From Ignavibacteriaceae bacterium (GTDB taxonomy: Bacteria > Bacteroidota > Ignavibacteria > Ignavibacteriales > Ignavibacteriaceae), in the NCBI GenBank assembly GCA_031292465.1, contig JARLHB010000294.1, positions 1 to 6,900 of the forward strand: a stretch of DNA of 6,900 nt, read 5' to 3'. Under the pieces are notes generated by a model. That model had not been told where the DNA came from and did not search any database. It saw only the letters and a program-made list of their open reading frames with translations. Position numbers and translations under genes: made by a program. How positions within the stretch are numbered: the stretch's first letter is position 1; each line of letters begins with the position of its first letter. Below, one piece after another: positions 1 through 6,640 of this stretch.

Positions 1-2614
1 TATCCTGGGTAATATTGTCATAGATTTTGAAATATACCTGATTGGTTTTCTTGTATTCGTAATCTGCTGGAGCATCGGTAACTTCAAGGGTGAAGTTCTC
101 TGTGTTCCATCCGGCTCCTTTTAATATGTTTACCTGCAAATTCTCAGGCCTGTCTTCAGTCCAGCCTGAATGTGCCAAGATATACGGCATATTCGGAGCA
201 ACATTCTGAAAGCTCAGTGTCATACCGTCGAATATTGTTGTACTCCATGATTTGCTCGAATTCAATGTCGAATCAATCGGAACTGCAACACTATCAAAGT
301 AAGTTGTGTCTTTAATCGTGTTTTTAACACTGTATGCATAAGTTACATGTTCACCGGAAAGGTTTAATGAATCCGCAAAGCTTATTTCATATTTATTATT
401 GTTTGCAAGTCTGCCCGGATCAATCACTGATACTTTCACCTTACCTGTTGTATTCTGGTTTGGGCCCGAAGAATATGCTACATACCCGTTTCCGTCTGCA
501 CTTGTTGTACCTGCAACATAATCGGTAGAACGCGAGTTTGGTGTTACAATTGCTGTATTAGTACTTTGAGCAACCAACTGGTTATAATTATCATAAGTAA
601 ACGAGAATGGGCTGTAAGCTGGTTCCATGCTTACTAAATGCCTGTCGGTTCCCTTTAAGAAGCCTCTATTAATCAGGATTGTATCCATACCATCGTAATA
701 GCCTCTGTCATAAGACAGAACTGCATAATAATATGTTACGCCGTTTGTTACTGTCGTATCCGTATATGAGTACTGCAAACCGTTATCACTTCCAAGATAA
801 AACTGAATTCCTTTTGAATATTCCGCGCCTAATTCAGAACCGGAAGCGATAGGCGATGCGCCATATATGCCATCTTTATAATCAAACTGTGCAATTGGTT
901 TATAATAAGTCCAGTCTCCAAGTGCATCAGAAATAATTTTTGCATCACTTAACTGGGAGTCAGTCCCTCTTACAACCATATAACCTTCAAAGTTTTTACC
1001 ATAAACAGGGCTGATAGACTTTTCAGCTCTATTATCCCAGTACAAAGTAACTCTATTGCTGCCTGCTACAGCATGTACAATAGGAGCTATAGGAGGTTTT
1101 GTAAATTTATAATTATAATTATATATGTTCTGGGAAGTAATTGCATTCCTGTAAATGGTTGTATTATCCGGCCCAAAAATCCATACTGTAGAAAAACGTT
1201 CTGTCTGTCCGGCTGCCAGGTCAAATGCACCGGAAGCAAATACCCATAACAGGTTTGCATTCTGAACCGGGTTTACAAAAACGTTTGGCTGAATCTGAGC
1301 CCAAATAGAATTTTCATTTTTTATTACAATACTTCCATAAGCAGGCGCTGTAAATGATGTTAAGCCAATTTGATCTGATTCATCCTTGTCAAGGAAACCA
1401 AAGTCAGGTTCACCCTGATCCGGCCTGCCGTTCCCTTCTGTTCCGTCAACATCAGGGCCTTTATAATTAACATCAAACGGCCCGATACCGTCGGATCCTA
1501 CATCATCAAGATCGGGATTCCAGTTACCGTTTTCATCACCGCTCCAGTGAGAACATGGAGCACCGCCATTATATGTGCCTACAGAACCAAATATATAGCT
1601 GCCTGCATCATTATCGCGCCTTTCATCAATTAGCCCGTCATGGTCATTATCAATTCCGTCATCGGAAAGCCCCGGGCTCTCAAGGAATTTCCATGCCATA
1701 TAGCCGGGAAGAACATTGGTATATGTTGTCCAGATACCTATGTTATTGTATGCAAAAGATATTATCATGCTTTCATCAATATCGTATGCGTCCATATCGC
1801 TGGTACTGCCCATACCACCCGGATTAACATCCGCAAATGCACCAAAAAATATTGGACGATTGTCCCGTGAATAATTTGTTGTAGAAGTATTTGTAACCCT
1901 GAAGTGAATGAAGATTTGATCCTGGGCTAATGGATGCGCCCATGCAAATAATCTTGTTTCGCACTGAAGGCCCAAACCCCGCCTTGTACTGTCATTTGCA
2001 AATGGATAAAACGGATATTTGTCATTCCAGAAATCATCAATTACGTAATAACCTTCATCATCAGCATTAAACTGATTCTGACCGAAATAACCGTTCCACG
2101 TACCATTCCAGTTAGCATCACGTCCGGGCCATGATGCAGGCCATGTTGTTGCATCTGCACTATGTGCAATCTGAGATGTTGTATCGACAGTGCCGTCAGA
2201 TGAAGTAAAACTTCTATGATCATTAGCATACCCCGGCAATGGATTCCACCAATATTCGTGTCCATCCGGTGCACGGTTAGGGTTACCGCTATAAGATTCT
2301 GAAATTACATGATACGTATTACCATCAGTTCCGACAACTTCGGAAGCTGCCAGCATAGTCATTTCCACTACGTGTGCATGTTTTGTCCCCTTTGGCCAGA
2401 CACCGGAATAAGGAGAATCGCCTTTACCAAAAATGCCCCAGTTACCAAAAATAGACTGTACCTGGTTGGCCTGGATAATTGCCGTTTTACGGTATATTTT
2501 CTGGCCACGGTTAGGGTCAACCCAATATGTGGAAGTCTGAGCATAAATGCCCGGATAAAAACATATTAATGATAAAACAAGCACATAGAATAAAAAAACT
2601 TTTTTAATTAGCAT
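1..2614 (-). CDS. Large secreted modular protein with calcium-loop clusters and an FN3-like domain (C terminus outside window)
   Basis: The frame is open for 871 codons from the ATG at 2614-2612 through the left edge; I checked it codon by codon and found no stop. An in-frame TAA lies six codons upstream (2633-2635) and AAGG sits 8 nt before the ATG, so this start is well supported. Residues 1-25 form a signal peptide: basic LIKK, hydrophobic VFLFYVLVLSLICF, probable cleavage after IYA25. There is no lipobox. The mature start, TSTYWVDPNRGQKIY, is followed by a Trp/Gly/Asn-rich region. Residues 318-331 (DDGIDNDHDGLIDE) match a thrombospondin-3/EF-hand-like calcium loop, DxDxDGxxDE. A second Asp/Glu-rich stretch covers about 357-412. 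From about 507 (PPIAP) to 630 there is an FN3-like domain with YWDNRAEK (525-532) and NFEGYMVVR (541-549), a combination familiar from Ignavibacteria-type surface proteins. A beta-rich, Thr/Ser/Asn-rich region follows to the edge. A T9SS sorting domain beyond the edge is likely but not seen. No enzyme motif was found; a surface or structural role is inferred. Confidence 0.9.
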   Translation of the reverse strand, partial: MLIKKVFLFYVLVLSLICFYPGIYAQTSTYWVDPNRGQKIYRKTAIIQANQVQSIFGNWGIFGKGDSPYSGVWPKGTKHAHVVEMTMLAASEVVGTDGNTYHVISESYSGNPNRAPDGHEYWWNPLPGYANDHRSFTSSDGTVDTTSQIAHSADATTWPASWPGRDANWNGTWNGYFGQNQFNADDEGYYVIDDFWNDKYPFYPFANDSTRRGLGLQCETRLFAWAHPLAQDQIFIHFRVTNTSTTNYSRDNRPIFFGAFADVNPGGMGSTSDMDAYDIDESMIISFAYNNIGIWTTYTNVLPGYMAWKFLESPGLSDDGIDNDHDGLIDERRDNDAGSYIFGSVGTYNGGAPCSHWSGDENGNWNPDLDDVGSDGIGPFDVNYKGPDVDGTEGNGRPDQGEPDFGFLDKDESDQIGLTSFTAPAYGSIVIKNENSIWAQIQPNVFVNPVQNANLLWVFASGAFDLAAGQTERFSTVWIFGPDNTTIYRNAITSQNIYNYNYKFTKPPIAPIVHAVAGSNRVTLYWDNRAEKSISPVYGKNFEGYMVVRGTDSQLSDAKIISDALGDWTYYKPIAQFDYKDGIYGASPIASGSELGAEYSKGIQFYLGSDNGLQYSYTDTTVTNGVTYYYAVLSYDRGYYDGMDTILINRGFLKGTDRHLVSMEPAYSPFSFTYDNYNQLVAQSTNTAIVTPNSRSTDYVAGTTSADGNGYVAYSSGPNQNTTGKVKVSVIDPGRLANNNKYEISFADSLNLSGEHVTYAYSVKNTIKDTTYFDSVAVPIDSTLNSSKSWSTTIFDGMTLSFQNVAPNMPYILAHSGWTEDRPENLQVNILKGAGWNTENFTLEVTDAPADYEYKKTNQVYFKIYDNITQD

Positions 2615-2622
2615 TTTAATGA

Positions 2623-2626
2623 CCTT
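2623..2626 (-). promoter_or_regulatory. Ribosome binding site of the left-hand gene
   Basis: On the minus strand AAGG lies 8 nt before the ATG at 2614. Together with the in-frame TAA at 2633-2635 it fixes the start. It is a partial Shine-Dalgarno match, as is common in AT-rich Bacteroidota-like genomes. Confidence 0.5.
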
Positions 2627-2670
2627 ATTTGTTTAGTTATTTTTTCTATTATTTATTAGTAATAACCTAA

Positions 2671-2705
2671 TTTTCAACTTAACTAACCCAGCCATTGGTT
2701 GAAAA
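2671..2705. repeat. Inverted repeat with 8-bp arms in the leader of the left-hand gene
   Basis: TTTTCAAC (2671-2678) is complementary to GTTGAAAA (2698-2705) across a 19-nt spacer. It lies about 60-90 nt before the ATG of the left-hand gene, next to a longer palindrome. It could form a hairpin in the 5' untranslated RNA or be a protein-binding site. The sequence alone does not decide, and 8-bp A/T-rich arms can arise by chance. Confidence 0.4.
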
Positions 2706-2710
2706 GTAGG

Positions 2711-2732
2711 GTTTTATGAATATTCATAAAAC
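2711..2732. repeat. 22-bp perfect palindrome upstream of the left-hand gene
   Basis: GTTTTATGAAT (2711-2721) is followed directly by its exact complement ATTCATAAAAC (2722-2732), giving an uninterrupted 22-bp dyad about 100-120 bp before the start codon. With no loop, it suits a dimeric DNA-binding regulator better than an RNA hairpin. No T-run follows on either strand, so it is not a typical terminator. No regulator can be named. Confidence 0.6.
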
Positions 2733-2778
2733 AAGCTTACATAATCTCCTTTTATACTAAACTCCCGGTTTAATATAT

Positions 2779-2809
2779 TTACTAAGCTCTATATTATTGA
2801 GCTTAGTAA
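2779..2809. repeat. Hairpin with 11-bp perfect stem in the intergenic region
   Basis: TTACTAAGCTC (2779-2789) pairs fully with GAGCTTAGTAA (2799-2809) around a 9-nt A/T loop. Neither side has a clear run of T residues, so it is a weak candidate for a rho-independent terminator in either direction. It may be a structured part of the left-hand gene's leader, or the end of the decayed reading frame at 2837-3070, which stops about 28 bp before it in the transcribed direction. Confidence 0.5.
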
Positions 2810-2836
2810 TTCACTTTTACTATTTAATATAAAAGG

Positions 2837-3070
2837 CTATTTTGAATCAATATTGTTTTCTTCCGCGGCTTGATATATACAGTCTATGCTCGAAGAGATA
2901 ATCCCCGCATTTATTAAATCAGACGCAAAGGTAATTCCCGAAACACTGTTGTAATTATAATTTACATAGTGACTGTTTTTCACCTGGGAAATTGTTTTTC
3001 AAAGTTTTGTGCTTACTAAATTCTTTACATCATTTTTCCGGTATGCATATTTTTCTAAATACCCGTACAT
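2837..3070 (-). pseudogene. Possible remnant of a small gene, broken by one internal TGA
   Basis: On the minus strand an ATG at 3070-3068 opens a 78-codon frame that ends at TAG (2837-2839) and is interrupted once, by TGA at 2999-3001. The part before the stop reads MYGYLEKYAYRKNDVKNLV. The 53 codons after it include GITFASDLINAGIISSSID and end in AAEENNIDSK, which looks protein-like. A GTG at 2983-2981 could restart it as a 48-codon frame but lacks a good ribosome binding site. Directly upstream in another frame, 3119-3030 reads LAKKGIYYVKSDDMNVRVFRK, so an A-run frameshift near 3053 may also be involved. I recognise no family. The opposite strand has a 22-codon frame at 2886-2954 that also reads plausibly, so the coding strand is uncertain and this may be chance. 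Confidence 0.25.
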
Positions 3071-3291
3071 TCATATCATCCGATTTGACATAATATATTC
3101 CCTTTTTAGCCAACTTATCTCAATTCCGAAGAATATATATAGAGATTGCCGACATTTATCTTAATGATGTTAGTTATAATCATTTTATAAAATACACATA
3201 TTAATATTAAGACATATGTTATATAATATCAATATTAATATCAAAAATGATTTCAATGTGTATATCTTTGGATTGTCATCGAGGATATATA

Positions 3292-3318
3292 GCTGTTATC
3301 TGTATATATACAGACAGC
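3292..3318. repeat. Nested inverted repeat in AT-rich intergenic DNA
   Basis: A 14-bp perfect palindrome CTGTATATATACAG (3300-3313) is enclosed by GCTGT (3292-3296) and ACAGC (3314-3318), with a 3-nt bulge TAT on one side. Its function is unknown. It lies in the gap between the terminator of the right-hand gene and the left-hand gene. Confidence 0.4.
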
Positions 3319-3361
3319 ATTAATTTGGCTATTGACGAGTAAAATTGATAGATTTATTAAG

Positions 3362-3389
3362 AAGAAATAAAGATTGGACTTTATTTCTT
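3362..3389. repeat. AT-rich hairpin with 11-bp perfect stem
   Basis: AAGAAATAAAG (3362-3372) pairs with CTTTATTTCTT (3379-3389) across the 6-nt loop ATTGGA. The stem has only two G:C pairs and no T-tract follows on either strand, so it is a weak terminator candidate. It may be a secondary structure with no function, given the base composition here. Confidence 0.35.
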
Positions 3390-3530
3390 AACCAATTTTC
3401 AGGTTAATTTTAAATTTGCTTCAGTTCAATATTAAACGATTTGCCGTGTATATTTTAAGATGAAATTTTCTTTTGAATTAACTTATTTTGAATACTTATT
3501 TCAAATAATCACCTGTCGACTCTTTATATT

Positions 3531-3570
3531 AAAAAATAAAAAAGGCGTTAAGTAAAACTTTAACGCCTTT
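3531..3570 (-). terminator. Rho-independent terminator of the cohesin/dockerin gene
   Basis: AAAGGCGTTAA (3541-3551) and TTAACGCCTTT (3560-3570) form a perfect 11-bp stem around an 8-nt loop. Read on the minus strand, the stem is followed by a T-rich run (TTTATTTTTT, 3540-3531). The stem begins 22 nt after the TGA stop of the 1015-codon gene. This is a textbook intrinsic terminator. It separates that gene transcriptionally from the next one about 0.9 kb downstream. Confidence 0.9.
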
Positions 3571-3592
3571 AATTACGGTTAAATAATCAGTA

Positions 3593-6500
3593 TCACTTCA
3601 ACAATATCATCTTTTTAATCTGTGTAAATTCTCCGGCCTTAATTCTATAGAAATAAATCCCGGAAGCGAAATTTTTTGCATTCCAGTTCAATTTATAGTT
3701 GCCGGCTTCCTGAATCCCATTAACTAATGTTGATATACGTTGTCCAATAGCATTGTATATCTCAATCTCCACATTACTCTGCTTTTTAATAGAATATTCA
3801 ATAGTAGTAGCAGGGTTAAAGGGATTTGGATAATTCTGAGCTAAATTATATTCGTACATCACCGTACCGTTCTTTGTTGAAGAAACGCTTGCTACGGTTA
3901 TTTTTCCATTTACTCCTGTTATGGATAAGTTGTTCAGTTTTGAATCGGAGGCTGAAAATCCGGATAAAACAATCTGTGAAGAATCCCCGATTTTTGCCTG
4001 ACCATTTACAATAAATTTAAAAACAGCTACAGAACCATCACTGGAAATTGGTGAAATAACATCCGAAAAATCAGCAGCGCCAATATTAAACTTACCGCCA
4101 GGCGCACAATAAGTACAAATCATCCAGCCTTTATTGGAAGGCATTGAAGGCCCCTGGACAAATACACCTGCATAAGTAAGTAAGTTATTATTCAATTGAA
4201 AAGATGCATTAAATGCGCCTATAGTCTTACCATTTAATTTTACATTTAAAGGCAGCGCAACCGTATCACCCGGAAATGCATTAATATTAGCAGGCACACT
4301 AAATTCAACAGTGCTGGCAACATCCTGCAGGCCATTTGTTACAGCAGAAGATTTATTGAGACTTGCCGGTAAACCGTAATTGCCACTTACGTTCCCTCTT
4401 ATTGCTCCCCAAAAACTTTGAGTAGTTTTAACTGAATCCAATGGTAAATAAAATTTATTCTGCGGTGCTAAAGCCCAGTTTGCGTTTGTAATAGCATAAT
4501 TAGAATCAATAAATACCCAGTTGGACTGGCCAAAATCAGCAGCAGTTAATTCGCCAGTTGAGATTTTTAAAATTGCATAAGCATCCGTAGAATTTAATTT
4601 CCCATCGCCGTTTATATCTGCAACAATATTCTGCAGCGGAGTAAGCGGAGTAGAACCGCCGTCCCTTCCGCCAAATGCTTTTAGTGCGTCGGTTGCTGTT
4701 ACTGCATCGTTAATTGATGTGGGCAAACTAAGATTACGTATTGGCATCAGTTTGATAACACTGCCCGGTGTTTGGTTCGAAAAGTCGAAATAACCTCCAG
4801 AATTAGTACTGCCAAACGTGGTATCATCTGCAACAGTATCAATAAACGCAATCATTTTAACTCCTGTAATAGGCTTTTTAGATACTATATATCTAAGAAA
4901 ACCGGAAGCCCTTGTGTACAAAGTAAGCATTCCATCTATACCAGTAAGCGGCAGAGATTTAGCGACAGAATTTGCAGCAGAGAGATACGCATTATTTATA
5001 GTCAGAGCTGATTGAGTTCCAACCCTTGAGGTTGGTTTAATATAAAATTTTAATTTAACTAAAGTATCTCTCAATGTAATCGCGTTTCCGACATTATTGT
5101 AACCGCCTATTTGCAGATAACCACTTGCCGTATTATTTGTTACATCCAGCGACCAGTTATTTAAAGAAGAATCCGCTATACTTTTTGAATAAGTTAAATT
5201 GTCCTTATTATAAAATAAACGTATATCAAAAGCATATATCGAGTCCCCCGCTGCGGGAGAAACAAGAACCGGAACTATAACCGTATCCGTAGGCGCGCCT
5301 GTTAAATTAACCGGGACACTAAAAATCGAACTTTTATTTGAGACTATTGAGAATTTCCCGGAATAGCCATTAACATTGGTTCCGGTAGTTACTTTCATAA
5401 TGCAATTATTTATAGGAACTTTAGCGCTAAGATTAGGTAATGTTACAATATAACTGCCGTTATCAGTCATATTTGAAGCCAAAATAGTATTAAAAGTTGA
5501 GCCATTATCTGTGGATAAATAAATATTTAATTTGCTCGAAACGCCAAATGATTCCCATTTAACCGTTGGTGAAGACTGGTCCAAAATGTTTAATCCTGCG
5601 GCCGGGTCGCTAACTATTATATATTTATTATTTGCCCAGTTAAAGAAATTAGTCTTATCCAATACGCCAAATGACAGAGTAAAAGATTGAGGGCTTGTTG
5701 AAGAAGAATATGTAAAAGCAGGCCCAAAAGCTATTCCCTGCTGAATAGTGGTTTGAACCGGTGTTGAGCTTTTGAATCCGGCATATTCATTATACCTGTC
5801 ATCAACCATTGCCGAAAGGATAGTGTTTCCGCTGTATACAACTGATGACACACCCGGATATGTTAATTTCATTTTATTTAACAAGTTTGCATTTGCTGCA
5901 TAGAGCATATAATCATGAATTGGGCCTTTGTCTCCCCCGGGCTGCCAGACAGCATTTAAAGTTGCTGCTTTACCAGCGCTCAGGTTAATGTTCATATCAA
6001 CTTTAATTCCGTTAGCTGACCAGGTTATTGTTAAAGTTTTAGAGCCATATGCTGTATTTTCATAATTATAGATATAAGTTCCGGAAGTTTCCGACCAGGA
6101 AGCAAGTTTGGTCCCGGTTTCATTATTTATCCGGCCTAATCCGAATTTACTTTTGCTGTTCTGAGTTGTATCTAAAAGCGGATTTCCAGATCCTTTCTTG
6201 TATATTATTTGAGTTATCGTCCCCGTTGTATGATCGAATGTAATACTTGCGTTTGCATCAATGCCAATAGAATTACCTGGAGTTCCGGTTGTAAAAGTAA
6301 AATAATTGGAATAATCTGTATAAACAGCTCCGATTTTAGCTCTAACTTTCCAATAATACTTTGTACCATAATCAAGATAATCAGCAGCAGGCTGGTAAGA
6401 ATTATTCAAAATGCCGGAATATGTCTTCTTATAGGAAGCTGTACTTGCCGTATCATTGCATACTATTAAATCATAAGATGCTGCACTGCTAACAGTGTCC

Positions 6501-6640
6501 CAATTATAGGTAACTTTTGTAAACTTGTAGCCTGTTGAATTATTTGCCGGAGTCTGTAATACAGGTTGGGCAAAATCATTCTTGTTAAATAATGACAGAG
6601 CAATCATTAAAACAGGTAAATAATTTATTTTTCTTTTCAT
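3593..6640 (-). CDS. T9SS-exported surface protein with two cohesin-like domains and one dockerin-like domain
   Basis: This is a complete 1015-residue protein. The ATG at 6640 is directly preceded in frame by TAG, so no longer start is possible; a weak AGAGA lies 6 nt upstream. Residues 1-24 are a signal peptide (KRK, then YLPVLMIALSLF, cleavage near DFA24). The domain order read from sequence is: FN3-like at 25-119, ending YYWKVRA..FTFTTG; an unassigned beta-rich region at about 125-345; a Kre9/KNH-like Ig domain at about 347-435 (VKWESFG, IYLSTDNGSTF); cohesin-like 1 at about 437-576; Cna-B/regulatory-like at about 577-640 (ITGVKMIAFIDT, GGYFDF); dockerin-like at about 642-697, with a full calcium loop D675-N677-D679-N683-D686 and a degenerate first repeat (NDAVTATDALKAF); a post-dockerin motif FWGAIRGNVSGNYG (743-756); cohesin-like 2 at about 778-918; and a T9SS type A sorting domain at 929-1015 (NYPNPFNPATT to IKKMILLK). 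The sorting domain should be removed on export, leaving the protein on the cell surface or released. No catalytic motif was seen. A scaffold or adhesion role is inferred. It has its own terminator. Confidence 0.93.
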   Translation of the reverse strand: MKRKINYLPVLMIALSLFNKNDFAQPVLQTPANNSTGYKFTKVTYNWDTVSSAASYDLIVCNDTASTASYKKTYSGILNNSYQPAADYLDYGTKYYWKVRAKIGAVYTDYSNYFTFTTGTPGNSIGIDANASITFDHTTGTITQIIYKKGSGNPLLDTTQNSKSKFGLGRINNETGTKLASWSETSGTYIYNYENTAYGSKTLTITWSANGIKVDMNINLSAGKAATLNAVWQPGGDKGPIHDYMLYAANANLLNKMKLTYPGVSSVVYSGNTILSAMVDDRYNEYAGFKSSTPVQTTIQQGIAFGPAFTYSSSTSPQSFTLSFGVLDKTNFFNWANNKYIIVSDPAAGLNILDQSSPTVKWESFGVSSKLNIYLSTDNGSTFNTILASNMTDNGSYIVTLPNLSAKVPINNCIMKVTTGTNVNGYSGKFSIVSNKSSIFSVPVNLTGAPTDTVIVPVLVSPAAGDSIYAFDIRLFYNKDNLTYSKSIADSSLNNWSLDVTNNTASGYLQIGGYNNVGNAITLRDTLVKLKFYIKPTSRVGTQSALTINNAYLSAANSVAKSLPLTGIDGMLTLYTRASGFLRYIVSKKPITGVKMIAFIDTVADDTTFGSTNSGGYFDFSNQTPGSVIKLMPIRNLSLPTSINDAVTATDALKAFGGRDGGSTPLTPLQNIVADINGDGKLNSTDAYAILKISTGELTAADFGQSNWVFIDSNYAITNANWALAPQNKFYLPLDSVKTTQSFWGAIRGNVSGNYGLPASLNKSSAVTNGLQDVASTVEFSVPANINAFPGDTVALPLNVKLNGKTIGAFNASFQLNNNLLTYAGVFVQGPSMPSNKGWMICTYCAPGGKFNIGAADFSDVISPISSDGSVAVFKFIVNGQAKIGDSSQIVLSGFSASDSKLNNLSITGVNGKITVASVSSTKNGTVMYEYNLAQNYPNPFNPATTIEYSIKKQSNVEIEIYNAIGQRISTLVNGIQEAGNYKLNWNAKNFASGIYFYRIKAGEFTQIKKMILLK

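Larger units (their letters stand above)
2615..3530. other. Long AT-rich intergenic region (about 0.9 kb)
   Basis: No intact gene longer than about 60 codons is visible here on either strand, and no tRNA, rRNA or CRISPR pattern was recognised. The region holds a string of inverted repeats, listed separately, and a possible decayed small gene at 2837-3070. Between about 3140 and 3260 it is almost purely A/T, with repeated AATATCA and ATATTAATAT words. An imperfect hairpin lies at 2944-2971, with arms CACT..GTAA and TTAC..AGTG. The stretch 2860-2940 contains clearly more G and C than its surroundings. As the leader of the left-hand gene, the right-to-left reading is the relevant one. No convincing promoter could be fixed by eye. 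Confidence 0.6.

Noticed and set aside
1555..1870. Two overlapping plus-strand frames of 76-90 codons
   Set aside because: They lie entirely antisense to the long open minus-strand frame and have unusual His/Cys/Tyr-rich composition with no domain, so they are shadows.
2041..2274. Minus-strand 77-codon frame, MHRMDTNIGG
   Set aside because: It lies in another frame inside the signal-peptide-bearing large gene. The Met/His-rich composition is an artefact of reading out of frame.
2509..2614. Lipoprotein signal in the left-hand protein (LIC18 near the N terminus)
   Set aside because: Position -1 to the Cys is Ile instead of Gly/Ala/Ser and the hydrophobic core continues past it, while IYA25|Q fits ordinary signal peptidase I cleavage.
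2633..2695. 20-codon upstream frame (MAGLVKLKIRLLLINNRKNN) in the leader of the left-hand gene
   Set aside because: It is in frame with the main gene but has no Shine-Dalgarno sequence, and its AT-driven composition is expected by chance. It is kept only as a possible leader peptide.
2886..2954. Plus-strand 22-codon frame MLEEIIPAFIKSDAKV
   Set aside because: It is too short, has no ribosome binding site, and lies opposite the longer minus-strand remnant. It is noted as an alternative reading of that stretch.
3140..3260. CRISPR-like or iteron-like repeats in the very AT-rich stretch
   Set aside because: The repeated AATATCA/ATATTAATAT words are short, irregularly spaced and expected in nearly pure A/T sequence. 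There are no spacers and no replication gene nearby.
4106..4117. Heme c attachment site
   Set aside because: The motif is CTYCA, and the His required after the second Cys is absent.
4772..5015. Plus-strand frames of 65-79 codons within the cohesin/dockerin gene
   Set aside because: They are antisense to a well-supported domain region and have no ribosome binding site or recognisable motif.
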